A stretch of DNA of 64,000 nt, from NCBI RefSeq assembly GCF_900109115.1, contig NZ_FNYV01000006.1, positions 186,001-250,000 on the forward strand. The letters are read 5' to 3'. How positions within the stretch are numbered: position 1 is the first letter of the stretch; each line of letters begins with the position of its first letter. This document shows, one piece after another, positions 24,858-32,881 of the stretch. The DNA is from Micromonospora phaseoli. GTDB lineage: Bacteria; Actinomycetota; Actinomycetes; Mycobacteriales; Micromonosporaceae. Below the pieces are notes generated by a model that worked only from the letters and a program-made list of their open reading frames with translations, made no database searches and was not told where the DNA came from. A program made the translations under genes and the position numbers.

Positions 24858-25428
24858 TTCAGGGATTTGAACCTCATACACCTCGGCTTCGATAGATCAT
24901 TCTCTATCGGGCGAACTGGCAAACTGACCTGCGCAACCGTCGCCAATGCCTCTCGACGTTTGACACGGCTTATCGATCCCGGTTGTGCCGGATCTGTGCC
25001 CAGTGATCTTCGTCCCAGGGCGACCGCTTGACCCCCAGAACTCGGCAAGGTGGTCCGGTGAGGCCCGCACTGCTGCACACCAGCGGGATCGGCGTCGTAG
25101 CAGTCTCATGGGTTCCGTCGGTTGCTGCACCTCGCTGCTGTACTGCCGGACAGCTGCTACAGGTCGACCCACTCCCCGCCGTCCCTGCTACCACGTCGGC
25201 CAGCGAGGGGTTTGAGCCCGATACACCTTGGACTCGAATGGATCGTCCGCCCGAACACGGTCGAACTACCCGCAGTCGCGCCCCACTACACGATTAAAGG
25301 CACCAAGGCAACCGTGCGTCAGGCACTCGACAGATCCAACTCGGGCCGCTAAACCCTAGCTAGAGTCGGCAGTTCCGTGCACGAAACCTGCAGCAAGCAC
25401 CTGGGCATCATACTTACACGGAGGGAAC
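24858..25428. other. 571-bp stretch without a convincing gene
   Basis: Two diverged copies of a roughly 37-base string start near 24867 and 25206 (each contains ATACACCT after TTTGA-x-CC). Nothing else is supported. Confidence 0.4.
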
Positions 25429-26766
25429 ATGCGGCAAATCCGCAAATTTGTGGTCGGAGGGCTGTTTGATAGCGCCCTCACCCATGAAATTGACTTCTCC
25501 AATGATGGCCGGGTGACCATTATTGCCGGACCAAACGGTGTAGGCAAGACACACATCCTTAGACTTATACACGCCATTCTTGGCCTGCAGACGGTCACCC
25601 TAACCCGGATGCCGTTCCATAACGCGCAGTTGAAGTTCGCAGATGGTCGATCTCTGATCGTTCGACGAGTCACTGGAGATCATCCGCGCGAGTCCCGTAT
25701 TGTGATGGAGGGTTACGGACCGCGGGGCGGGAAACTGGGCGTCGCCGAATTTTCGACCGATTTCCACATCGAGGGCGGGCTAGACCGCTTCGCACCTCGC
25801 GGCGACGGAATGTTTCTAGATCGACGCAGCGGGCAGGTTCTTACCGCTCGCGACATAGACGATTACATAATGGCAATGCGCAGGCGACGGGCACATCGCC
25901 GAGCATCGAATGACAATCAGACAATTTTGTTCAGCGATGAGATCTTGACCGATAACGGTTGGCTTGGCGAGTTAATCGAAAGCCGCAACCCAATTTTCAT
26001 CGATACAAAGCGCTTGGACACGCCACAAGCGAAGAGCGGATCTGACGGGTCGCCCCCAACTAGACCCCGCATTGATGAGTACATAGAACAAGTTAAACTT
26101 CAGGTTGCCGACGCTAGGCGAACCTCTTTGGCCGTCACTCAGGAGACGGACCAGACCTTCGCTAAGCGGGTGCTTACGCGATCAAAGAAGTCGAGACTGA
26201 TCCGGGAAGAAGATCTCAAGCGCCGATACGAGGACATTGCCGAGCGAAGCGCAGAGCTATACAGCAGCGGCTTATCGCAGACCCTGGTGGACGTACAGTT
26301 CCCATCGAGCGCAGTCGACTCCACTGAGACCCGAGTACTCTCGATCTTCATCGATGACTGGCAGCGTAAGCTAGAGCCACTTCTTCCCGTGAATGACAAA
26401 CTCAAGGCCTTGCAAAGAATTGTCAACGACAAGTTTATCGGCAAAAAGCTGCGACTAGACAAGACCGGAGCACTCGTCTTCGTTGCGGACGACGATCAGT
26501 CAACCATCTCTGTCACGTTACTCTCGTCCGGCGAACAACACATCCTCGCGCTATTTACAATGCTGCTCTTTTCCGCTCAACCTGGCTCGGTTGTGCTAAT
26601 CGACGAACCAGAGATCTCCCTCCACGCGGCCTGGAAGCACGCGTTTCTCGACGACATCACTGATGTAGCCAATATTGCGGACTTGCAAATTATCCTTGCT
26701 ACTCACTCAAGTGGCATAATCAATGGGCGCTGGGATCTGGTCCAAGAACTCAGCGCAGGCAGGTGA
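25429..26766 (+). CDS. ABC/SMC-like AAA ATPase, AriA-like partner of a DUF4435 protein
   Basis: A 445-residue ATPase. Walker A GPNGVGKT (34-41), ABC signature-like LLSSGEQ (364-370), Walker B VVLIDEPEISLH (388-399), and H-loop ATHSSG (424-429) place it in the AAA_15/AAA_21 (OLD/RecF-like) group. The middle is helical. It is followed after 3 bases by a DUF4435 TOPRIM protein, the same architecture as PARIS (AriA sensor ATPase, AriB nuclease). GC content is clearly lower than the flanks, suggesting recent transfer. Other OLD-type two-gene systems remain possible. Confidence 0.75.
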   Translation: MRQIRKFVVGGLFDSALTHEIDFSNDGRVTIIAGPNGVGKTHILRLIHAILGLQTVTLTRMPFHNAQLKFADGRSLIVRRVTGDHPRESRIVMEGYGPRGGKLGVAEFSTDFHIEGGLDRFAPRGDGMFLDRRSGQVLTARDIDDYIMAMRRRRAHRRASNDNQTILFSDEILTDNGWLGELIESRNPIFIDTKRLDTPQAKSGSDGSPPTRPRIDEYIEQVKLQVADARRTSLAVTQETDQTFAKRVLTRSKKSRLIREEDLKRRYEDIAERSAELYSSGLSQTLVDVQFPSSAVDSTETRVLSIFIDDWQRKLEPLLPVNDKLKALQRIVNDKFIGKKLRLDKTGALVFVADDDQSTISVTLLSSGEQHILALFTMLLFSAQPGSVVLIDEPEISLHAAWKHAFLDDITDVANIADLQIILATHSSGIINGRWDLVQELSAGR

Positions 26767-26769
26767 CCA

Positions 26770-27651
26770 GTGATTACGTCAATTAAGGCATACGACCGGG
26801 TAGCGGATCGCATCAGGCAGCATAGGCAAGCAGATAGCCGGCCAGTTATCGTTGTCGAGGGACCAGCGGACTCCCGATTCCTGCGCGCAGGGTTTGACGA
26901 CGAGTACGTCATATTCCCCACCGGCACCCGCAGCAGTGCTATTAATGTGACCGAACAACTCTCCGCATGGCGGATACCGGATGCGGCCTGCGTTGTCGAT
27001 CGTGATTTTGACGACGAAGTCAGGAGCCGGGAGTTGAGCGGCTTCCCAGTGTTCGCATATGAGAACGCTGACCTTGAAGCGATGGCCTCCAAGACAGACG
27101 CGTTCGATCTAATGATTTACGAATTGGGCAGCGAGCAAAAGGTCAGGGACAATGGCGGCCCAGAAGCAATTTCCCGCCTCATACATATGGTTGTTGAGCC
27201 TATCGCTCGCCTTCGGGCGGCCAATGCGGCGAAACGTTGGGGCTTGGCCTTCGACAAAGTAAACGTTGCCGACAAAGTCTCCCTAAAGACACTCGAATTC
27301 AACCTTGACAGTTATTGTGCCGCTTTGCGCGGCGAAAGCATTAGCCCTCCATCGATGGCAGAGCTTATCTCTGTCGCGAACGGCTCGGTTCCGCTACCTT
27401 ATGTGCCGTTATGTCCACGTCGGTCCTCTCCCTACTATCGCGGTCGAGACTTCCTAGCGGTCGCCGGGGTAGCTTTAAGGCGACGTGCCGGATCTTGTCA
27501 GAAGGCGGCAACGGATGCAGAACACCTAGGCGGCGTTATTAGGGCAATAGCATGCAAGAACGTAAAGAACTCGCCGTGGGGAAAGGACCTTCGAACGTTC
27601 TTTACCGACCTGCGGTCCAGCTCTGGGGCCAGGATCCCTAGGCCTCGATAA
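26770..27651 (+). CDS. DUF4435 TOPRIM-type effector, AriB-like
   Basis: A 293-residue protein. The TOPRIM-like core shows VIVVEGPADSRFL with Glu30 and Asp34, then DAACVVDRDFDDEV with Asp77, Asp79 and Asp81. In PARIS the DUF4435 subunit is released from the ATPase on sensing anti-restriction proteins and cleaves tRNA, stopping phage growth. The order and length fit, but the trigger and target here are unknown. The start codon is GTG. Codon use is AT-richer than neighbours, like its partner. Confidence 0.72.
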   Translation: MITSIKAYDRVADRIRQHRQADSRPVIVVEGPADSRFLRAGFDDEYVIFPTGTRSSAINVTEQLSAWRIPDAACVVDRDFDDEVRSRELSGFPVFAYENADLEAMASKTDAFDLMIYELGSEQKVRDNGGPEAISRLIHMVVEPIARLRAANAAKRWGLAFDKVNVADKVSLKTLEFNLDSYCAALRGESISPPSMAELISVANGSVPLPYVPLCPRRSSPYYRGRDFLAVAGVALRRRAGSCQKAATDAEHLGGVIRAIACKNVKNSPWGKDLRTFFTDLRSSSGARIPRPR

Positions 27652-27664
27652 GGGGTACGGACCT

Positions 27665-27699
27665 CTAAGCTGCAGCCGATACCCTTCTCGCCAGCTTAG
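27665..27699 (+). terminator. Hairpin after the AAA/DUF4435 operon
   Basis: Arms CTAAGCTG (27665-27672) and CAGCTTAG (27692-27699), 14 bases downstream of the DUF4435 stop. No T-run follows. Confidence 0.4.
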
Positions 27700-27871
27700 C
27701 CATCCCGTCGGCCTTCGTCCGCACACTGTGGAGTGGCTGGGGCCTGCCCGGACGGAGGTTGTCGGGATGGCGCCAACCATCCCAGAGCGCCTGAGCGCCC
27801 CGCCAGAGGCACGCCCTGGTCGTCGTCCTCAACATCGAAGCCCCGGATCAGAAGCTCTGCGCGCCGCCCGC

Positions 27872-28228
27872 TCATTGGCAGATTTGTTGAAGCCGCTCGA
27901 CCGCAACGAAGATTTGCTGTTCGGGACCTGGTCGGCTCGGTCGCCACTCAAGGAGTAGGGGGCGGACGGTATCGAGGAGTCCTGCCAGTTCATCCGCTGT
28001 CGTAGGCTCGGGCAACGCAGTAAGGGCGGCGATTGCGCTCACGGTCGCCTGATGTCGATGAGCGTTGATGGGGGTGTCCTGCCAACCGGGCGCGCTCCGC
28101 CACTCTTGCACGCGTTCGTACACCTCGGCTGCGGCAGCTCGGGTGAGGGCTGCTCGCTCGCGAGGTGTGAGTCTTGGGGTGTGGGGGCGGTCGGCGGGTT
28201 CCTGCGGCGGCGTATCGGCGTCGCGCAT
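27872..28228 (-). CDS. Hypothetical protein
   Basis: A 118-residue protein from ATG 28228. Pro-rich start, then a helical domain (RLTPRERAALTRAAAAEVYE; LLDTVRPLLLEWRP). No family is recognised. Upstream starts to 28360 give a low-complexity extension and are not used. Confidence 0.5.
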   Translation of the reverse strand: MRDADTPPQEPADRPHTPRLTPRERAALTRAAAAEVYERVQEWRSAPGWQDTPINAHRHQATVSAIAALTALPEPTTADELAGLLDTVRPLLLEWRPSRPGPEQQIFVAVERLQQICQ

Positions 28229-28295
28229 GGCGGCGATCGTACCGGCGGCTTGATCGGAGCCGGTTCGGGCGTGGTGGCACTGAACTGACGGGCGG

Positions 28296-28562
28296 TCAGC
28301 CAGGGGCGGCAGTCCACTCCGGAGCGAGGATCGAATAGAGCAGCGAGTCGCGCCAGGCACCGTTGGTGTAGACGTGGTCGCGGAGTCGGCCTTCGTACTG
28401 CATGCCGAGTCGTTTGACGACGGCGATGGACGCGGCGTTGTCGGGGCCGATGGCTGCGGTGATGCGATGGAGCTTCAGCTCCCGAAAGCCGTAGTCGATG
28501 ATCACGCGAGCTGCGTCGGTGGCGTAGCCGTAGCCCCAGTGGTCGGCATTGATGGCCACGCT
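28296..28562 (-). pseudogene. 3' fragment of a GNAT acetyltransferase (RimJ-like)
   Basis: It reads INADHWGYGYATDAARVIID, then LHRITAAIGPDNAASIAVVK and GMQYEGRLRDHVYTNGAWRD, the C-terminal half of a RimJ/RimL-type N-acetyltransferase. The N-terminal half is missing. Homology ends near 28560, exactly where the RepSA fragment begins on the other strand, so one deletion junction truncated both genes. Confidence 0.75.
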
Positions 28563-29065
28563 CCGACGCGCAGCAGGCGCACTTCGACCGGCTGCACGCG
28601 GAACTGTCGGTACTGCCGTGCTCACCGACCTGCGCCAACTGGCTGCTGTACGGCGTCCAGCCCGACGGCGTCAAGGCCGGCTTGACGCCCGGACGGTGCA
28701 CCGGGAAGGTCCACCAACGCTCCACCCTCGGCTTCACCGGCCGCCGCGTCCTCGTCTCCCGCCAATGGTCCGGCAAAACCCTCGCCGACCACCGCGCCGA
28801 CAACCGGGCCTGGGTCCGCGCCATCGTGGCCGGCGGCATGGCCGACACCGAGGAACACCACCAGGCCGCCGACGAAGTAGACGGACCGAACCGCTACCGG
28901 TTCGAACTCGCCCGACCCGAAGACCCCGACGTGCCACCCCTGGAACACCGCCTCCTCCGCGCCATCTCCGCCCGCATTCGGTGGCGCACCGACCTCGACA
29001 CCGCACGACAACGAACAGCCGCCACCGTTTCGGCAACCGATCAACCCGCCGCCCTCGCGGCCTGA
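28563..29065 (+). pseudogene. 3' fragment of a RepSA-like AICE replication initiator
   Basis: In frame from 28563: CSPTCANWLLYGVQPDGV, then GRRVLVSRQWSGKTLADHRA and PEDPDVPPLEHRLLRAISAR. This is the C-terminal third of the replication initiator of actinomycete integrative elements. The N-terminal two thirds are absent and no start is present. It directly precedes the excisionase and integrase, the usual AICE order (rep-xis-int). Confidence 0.8.
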
Positions 29066-29082
29066 ACCCCTGGGAGGAAATC

Positions 29083-29373
29083 TTGTCCATCGTCGTGCCG
29101 TTCGCGCCCCGGCAGGCCAGGCCCCGGGGTGGCGAAGTCACCCCCGATGACAATTCACCTCGACCGGTCCGGGCCGTCTACACGGTCAAGGAAGTCGCCG
29201 TGATGTTGTCCCTGTCGGTCAGCTCGGCCTACACCCTGGTTCGGTCCGGGCAGATTCCCGCCGAGCGCCTGGGGCGGCGCTGGGTCGTCCCACGTAGCCG
29301 TTTCCACGCCTGGCTTGACGGTGCCGGCGACCTCGCTGCCACCGGGACCGACGCGCCGTGTAGGAGCTGGTGA
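29083..29373 (+). CDS. xis: AICE excisionase (MerR/BldC-like winged helix)
   Basis: A 96-residue protein with a TTG start after a strong GGGAGGAAAT. The helix-turn-helix reads VYTVKEVAVMLSLSVSSAYT, then LVRSGQIPAERLGRRWVVPR with a wing. It is coupled to the integrase by a GTGA overlap. It should direct the tyrosine integrase towards excision. Confidence 0.85.
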   Translation: MSIVVPFAPRQARPRGGEVTPDDNSPRPVRAVYTVKEVAVMLSLSVSSAYTLVRSGQIPAERLGRRWVVPRSRFHAWLDGAGDLAATGTDAPCRSW

Positions 29374-30809
29374 CCGTGGGCTTTGTGGTCAGGACTCCGG
29401 CGGGCACGTACCGGGCGAACTGGCGGGACTCGGCGGACCGGCAGAAGGCCAAGACTTTCCGTACGAAGAAGGAGGCGAACGCCTACCTCGCCGAGGTCGA
29501 AGGTGCCCTGAACAAGGGCACGTACGTCGACCCGCACGCGGGCAAGATGCGATTCGATGAGTTCGTGACGCGGTGGCTGGCCGGGCGGTCGGTGGAGGCT
29601 CGCACAGCCGAGCGGACGGATTCCATGCTGCGGGCTCACCTGCTGCCGCAGTGGGCGGACTGGCCCTTGGCAAAGATCGACTACCTGGCGGTGCAGGAGT
29701 GGGTTACCAACCTTGGCCGAACTTTGGCACCCTCGACGACGGCGAAGCACCTTGGGCTGCTGTCGATGATCATGCAGACGGCGATCCGGGCGCGGCTGAT
29801 CGCGGTGAACCCGTGCGAAGGGGTGCGGGTGCCGCGCAACCGGGCGCGGGAGGCACGCGCCGGCACGATCAGCCGGGAGGCGTTCCTCCGCCGGTTGCTG
29901 CCCGCCGTCCCGACCGAATACCGGGGGATCGTCTGCGCCGCCGCTGGGGCGGGGCTGCGCTGGGGTGAGTGCGCGGGCCTGCCGTGGGAGGCGGTCGACC
30001 TCGACAGGGGTCTTCTCCACGTCGCCCAGGTGGCGGTGGAGACCCACGGCGGAATCGTGCTGCGGGCGTACCCGAAGAGTCGGGCCGGCATAAGGGCGGT
30101 GCCGATGCCGCCGTTCCTTATTGACGAGCTGCGTCGGCGGCGCGGAACCGGCGCATCGCCGGATGGCCGGGCGCTGGTCTTCGCCGACCGGGACGGTGGG
30201 CCTCAGCGGCGGTCGAACTTCCGGCGGCGGGTGTGGCTGCCGTCGCTGGTGCGGGCCGGCTTGCTCGGACGGGTCGCCCAGGTGGCATCGGGCCGGTGGC
30301 TGGCGGTGTGGCCGGACCGGGACGGCCGGGCGCATCGGGCCGAGTTCGCGATGGAGGCGGCGGCGGTCGCGCACGCGGCGGCATCGGCGTTCGGTGGGCT
30401 GCGGTTCCACGACCTGCGGCACTCGTACATCACGTGGCTGGTGACGGACGGGGTGCCGGTCAACATCGTGCGGCGGGTGGTGGGCCACGAGAAGGCGTCG
30501 ACGACGCTGGACCGGTACACGCACACGCCCGAGGACTACGCCGACCGGGTCCGGCTGACGTTCGCTGACGATTCGCTGACTCTCCGCCCGTCGCCCAGCC
30601 CGGCTGAGCCGGGAGACGGGCCAACAACCTGCGGTAGAGCGCTTACCTGGGAAAGGGACGACCCCCGTCGGGGGGAGACGGGGGTCGTCGGAGGTTCGGC
30701 TCCGGGGGGGTCGAGCCGAACCCACTCAGCGGTCACGGGGGGTGCAACCGCCGAGGGTCTGCCAGTTGTACGAGTCGTGAATACTCGTCCTGTAAGCAAG
30801 TCTGCCTGA
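29370..30809 (+). CDS. int: Tyrosine integrase of element 2
   Basis: A 479-residue recombinase. It has an AP2-like N-terminal DNA-binding part (TYRANWRDSADRQKAKTFRT), a core-binding domain, and a catalytic domain with Arg197 (GLRWGE), Lys236, His347-Arg350 (HDLRHS), His373 (VGHEKAS) and Tyr383 (DRYTH). The last 43 codons (from codon 436) are encoded by the right att repeat and host DNA beyond it. If the element were circular, the frame would instead pass into the left-end sequence and stop after 444 residues. The integrase may therefore have a different tail in the two states. Confidence 0.92.
   Translation: MTVGFVVRTPAGTYRANWRDSADRQKAKTFRTKKEANAYLAEVEGALNKGTYVDPHAGKMRFDEFVTRWLAGRSVEARTAERTDSMLRAHLLPQWADWPLAKIDYLAVQEWVTNLGRTLAPSTTAKHLGLLSMIMQTAIRARLIAVNPCEGVRVPRNRAREARAGTISREAFLRRLLPAVPTEYRGIVCAAAGAGLRWGECAGLPWEAVDLDRGLLHVAQVAVETHGGIVLRAYPKSRAGIRAVPMPPFLIDELRRRRGTGASPDGRALVFADRDGGPQRRSNFRRRVWLPSLVRAGLLGRVAQVASGRWLAVWPDRDGRAHRAEFAMEAAAVAHAAASAFGGLRFHDLRHSYITWLVTDGVPVNIVRRVVGHEKASTTLDRYTHTPEDYADRVRLTFADDSLTLRPSPSPAEPGDGPTTCGRALTWERDDPRRGETGVVGGSAPGGSSRTHSAVTGGATAEGLPVVRVVNTRPVSKSA
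30632..30689. repeat. Right att-like copy of element 2, with intact terminator hairpin
   Basis: Positions 30632-30676 match 17193-17237 at 43 of 45 bases. Here the hairpin is complete: GACGACCCCCGTC (30657-30669) and GACGGGGGTCGTC (30677-30689), 13 perfect pairs. It lies within the integrase frame. The original host site was probably the terminator after the VHL-domain gene. Confidence 0.6.
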
Positions 30810-30981
30810 GCGGACCTGTGTACGTCGAGTGGTGTAACCTCCACTCCCTGCGAAATCATGTCCGCAGAGTGTGACCGCAGTCACTGTTCGCAGGCGTGGT
30901 GGTGGTCGACCCGCTGGTCCGAGCGCTCTTCGGCACCCAGGCACCCGCCGACCATAGACCATCGGGCTAGACTTTCGCGCC

Positions 30982-31788
30982 GTGGGCCGAAGTGCCGCTT
31001 TCTTCGATCTGGACAAGACCGTCATCGCCAAGTCGAGCGCCCTGGCGTTCGGCAGGCCGTTCTACCGGGACGGCCTGATCACCCGGCGTGACGTGGTCAA
31101 GTCTGCGTACGCCCAGCTGATGTTCCGGCTGGGCGGCACCGACGAGCAGACCATGGCCCGGACCCGCGACTACCTTGCCACCCTCTGCAAGGGGTGGCCG
31201 GTGGAGCAAGTCCGCCAGATCGTCGCGGAGACGCTGCACGAGCTGATCAATCCCTACGTGTACGCCGAGGCGGCCGCCCTCATCGAGGAGCACCAGGCCG
31301 CCGGCCGCGACGTGGTGCTGGTCTCTGCGTCCGGTGAGGAGATGGTGCGTCCGATCGGCGCGCTGCTCGGGGTCACCGACGTGATCGCGACCCGGATGGG
31401 CGTGGTCGACGGCCGGTACAGCGGCGAGGTCGAGTTCTACGCGGCGGGCCCGAGCAAGGTGGAGGGGGTCAGCGAACTCGCCACCGAGCGTGGGTACGAC
31501 CTCGCCGACTCGTACGCCTACTCCGACTCGTACAGCGATCGGCCGTTGCTCGAATGCGTGGGTCACCCGACGGTGGTCAATCCGGACCGGCAGCTGCGCC
31601 GGCTGGCCGTCGAGAACGCCTGGCCGGTGCTGGAGTTCCGGCATCCGATCCCGTTGGGCCGGCGGCTGCGGGAGCGGCCCGCCGTGCCGGTCGCCGCGGC
31701 CGCGCTCGGCGTGGGTGTCGGGGTGGCGATCGGCATCGCCTGGTACGGCCGGCACCGCCGTACCCGCGCCAGCTCCTCCCCGGCCTGA
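30982..31788 (+). CDS. HAD-IB family phosphatase (SerB-like) with C-terminal membrane helix
   Basis: A 268-residue phosphatase. It has the HAD nucleophile motif FFDLDKT (Asp9, Asp11), motif II VVLVSAS, and motif III-IV region GPSKVEGV and AYSDSYSDRPLLE. A hydrophobic segment near the C-terminus (about 233-255) should anchor it to the membrane. Homologs lie beside ssd in actinobacteria (Rv3661 in M. tuberculosis, from memory), supporting the idea that the 13.5 kb upstream is an insertion. The substrate is unknown. Confidence 0.85.
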   Translation: MGRSAAFFDLDKTVIAKSSALAFGRPFYRDGLITRRDVVKSAYAQLMFRLGGTDEQTMARTRDYLATLCKGWPVEQVRQIVAETLHELINPYVYAEAAALIEEHQAAGRDVVLVSASGEEMVRPIGALLGVTDVIATRMGVVDGRYSGEVEFYAAGPSKVEGVSELATERGYDLADSYAYSDSYSDRPLLECVGHPTVVNPDRQLRRLAVENAWPVLEFRHPIPLGRRLRERPAVPVAAAALGVGVGVAIGIAWYGRHRRTRASSSPA

Positions 31789-31798
31789 TCGCCGCAGG

Positions 31799-32545
31799 TC
31801 AGGTGCTCGCCAGCACCTCGTCACCGACCGCGATGAGCTGGTCGGCGCCCGCCTCGACCGCAGCGGTGTAGTGGCGCAGCCAGGATCGCAGGCCGTCCGG
31901 TGTGCCGGTGGCGAAGGCGCCGGCCGCACCCACGTACTCCGGCTCGCGTTCGCGGTGACCGACGTCGACGGCGAGCAGACCGCGCGGGTCGAACCCGGTG
32001 GAGAGCAGCACCAGGCGGGCCGCGCCGCGGGCGACCACTCCGGAGGGGCCGGCGAACGGACGCAGGTTCAGCAGTTCCCCGTGTACGACGGCGGCCAGCA
32101 CCAGCGGGGTGACCCTGGTGCCGCCGGCCACCAGCCCGGCCAGTCCGTCCAGCCGGGCGGCGACCACCGGGTCGTCGATCGGGCGGCCGAGTTCGGCCTC
32201 GGTGACGACGTCACGGGCGGCGAGCACGTGGAGTTTCGCCAGCGCCTGTCGGGGAGCCTTCGGCCAGAGCTCGCTGAGCCCGGGTAGCGCCCCGGCCACC
32301 CGCAGCGCCCCCTGGAGCACCGGTTCGGTGACGGTGCCGGCGCGGACGGCCTCCTGCTCGTGGACGCGGCCTTCGAGCGCGGCGCTGGCCACCGCGGAGC
32401 GCAGGCTCACCTCGGCCACCACGGGGCCGCCGTGGCGGCGCAGCGCGCGGTGACCGAGCGCCTGGTCGAATCGGGTACGGGCGCGCTCGACGGCTTCGGC
32501 GATGTCGGCGAGTTCGAGTAGCGGCGCGAGCGGGTCTGCGGTCAC
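31799..32545 (-). CDS. Fic-fold-like protein with degenerate active site
   Basis: A 248-residue protein. An inhibitory-helix-like motif S54-A-A-L-E58-G59 ([S/T]xxxE[G/N]) sits in the N-terminal half. At 162-173 stands RPFAGPSGVVAR where Fic enzymes have HPFx(D/E)GNGRxxR. The catalytic His, the Asn and the first Arg are replaced. The helix following (GAARLVLLSTG) fits the Fic core. It is therefore probably a non-AMPylating Fic-fold protein. It is convergent with the HAD gene. Role unknown. Confidence 0.65.
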   Translation of the reverse strand: MTADPLAPLLELADIAEAVERARTRFDQALGHRALRRHGGPVVAEVSLRSAVASAALEGRVHEQEAVRAGTVTEPVLQGALRVAGALPGLSELWPKAPRQALAKLHVLAARDVVTEAELGRPIDDPVVAARLDGLAGLVAGGTRVTPLVLAAVVHGELLNLRPFAGPSGVVARGAARLVLLSTGFDPRGLLAVDVGHREREPEYVGAAGAFATGTPDGLRSWLRHYTAAVEAGADQLIAVGDEVLAST

Positions 32546-32622
32546 CCCGTCACGCTAGCGACCGGGTCGGCCGGACCGGGCGGGAGTGGCCGGCAACGCG
32601 ACGCGCACCACCGACCTGCAGT

Positions 32623-32679
32623 GTTAACAGGGGGCCCTTGCTCTACCGGAGGCGTTAACAAGGGGCCCTTCCTTGCACC
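32623..32679. repeat. Two copies of a dispersed palindromic repeat
   Basis: GTTAACAGGGGGCCCTTGCT (32623) and GTTAACAAGGGGCCCTTCCT (32654) are spaced 31 bases apart, each with an internal AGGGGCCCTT palindrome. From memory, GTTAAC-x-AGGGGCCCTT strings are dispersed in Micromonospora genomes. They lie between the Fic-like gene and acs. Confidence 0.55.
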
Positions 32680-32797
32680 TCGGCGCGTGGGAGGGGCCGT
32701 TTGGCGACGGGGGCGGAGGGGATCGGTCGCCGAGGCTGGCCAGCCGGACTAACCTGCCGGGGAGACGCAGGTCACCGGAGCGACGAGGAGTCACCGC

Positions 32798-32881
32798 ATG
32801 AGCGAGCGGCAGCGAGCGAATCATCAATGCAGCGCACTGGCGCCTCATGCTGGCACGGAGCGAAGCGGGGTGCTGGCATGA
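32798..32881 (+). CDS. Repeat-derived 27-residue leader ORF before acs
   Basis: ATG 32798 follows a good ribosome site (GACGAGGAG). The frame runs MSERQRANHQ to VLA and stops at TGA 32879-32881, which overlaps the acs ATG (ATGA). The nine bases ATGAGCGAG occur at both starts (32798 and 32878). An 80-base insertion thus appears to have copied the start codon, leaving acs translationally coupled to a short leader. Confidence 0.5.
   Translation: MSERQRANHQCSALAPHAGTERSGVLA

Larger units (their letters stand above)
17193..30676. mobile_element. Element 2: 13.5-kb AICE-like remnant with defence cargo
   Basis: The segment is bounded by 45-bp direct repeats. The right end has RepSA fragment, excisionase and tyrosine integrase in the usual AICE order. 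It interrupts the expected host run from ssd/VHL to the HAD phosphatase. No FtsK-like transfer gene is present and rep is truncated, so autonomous transfer is unlikely. Cargo includes nuclease-helicase/MazG and AAA/DUF4435 pairs. Confidence 0.6.
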
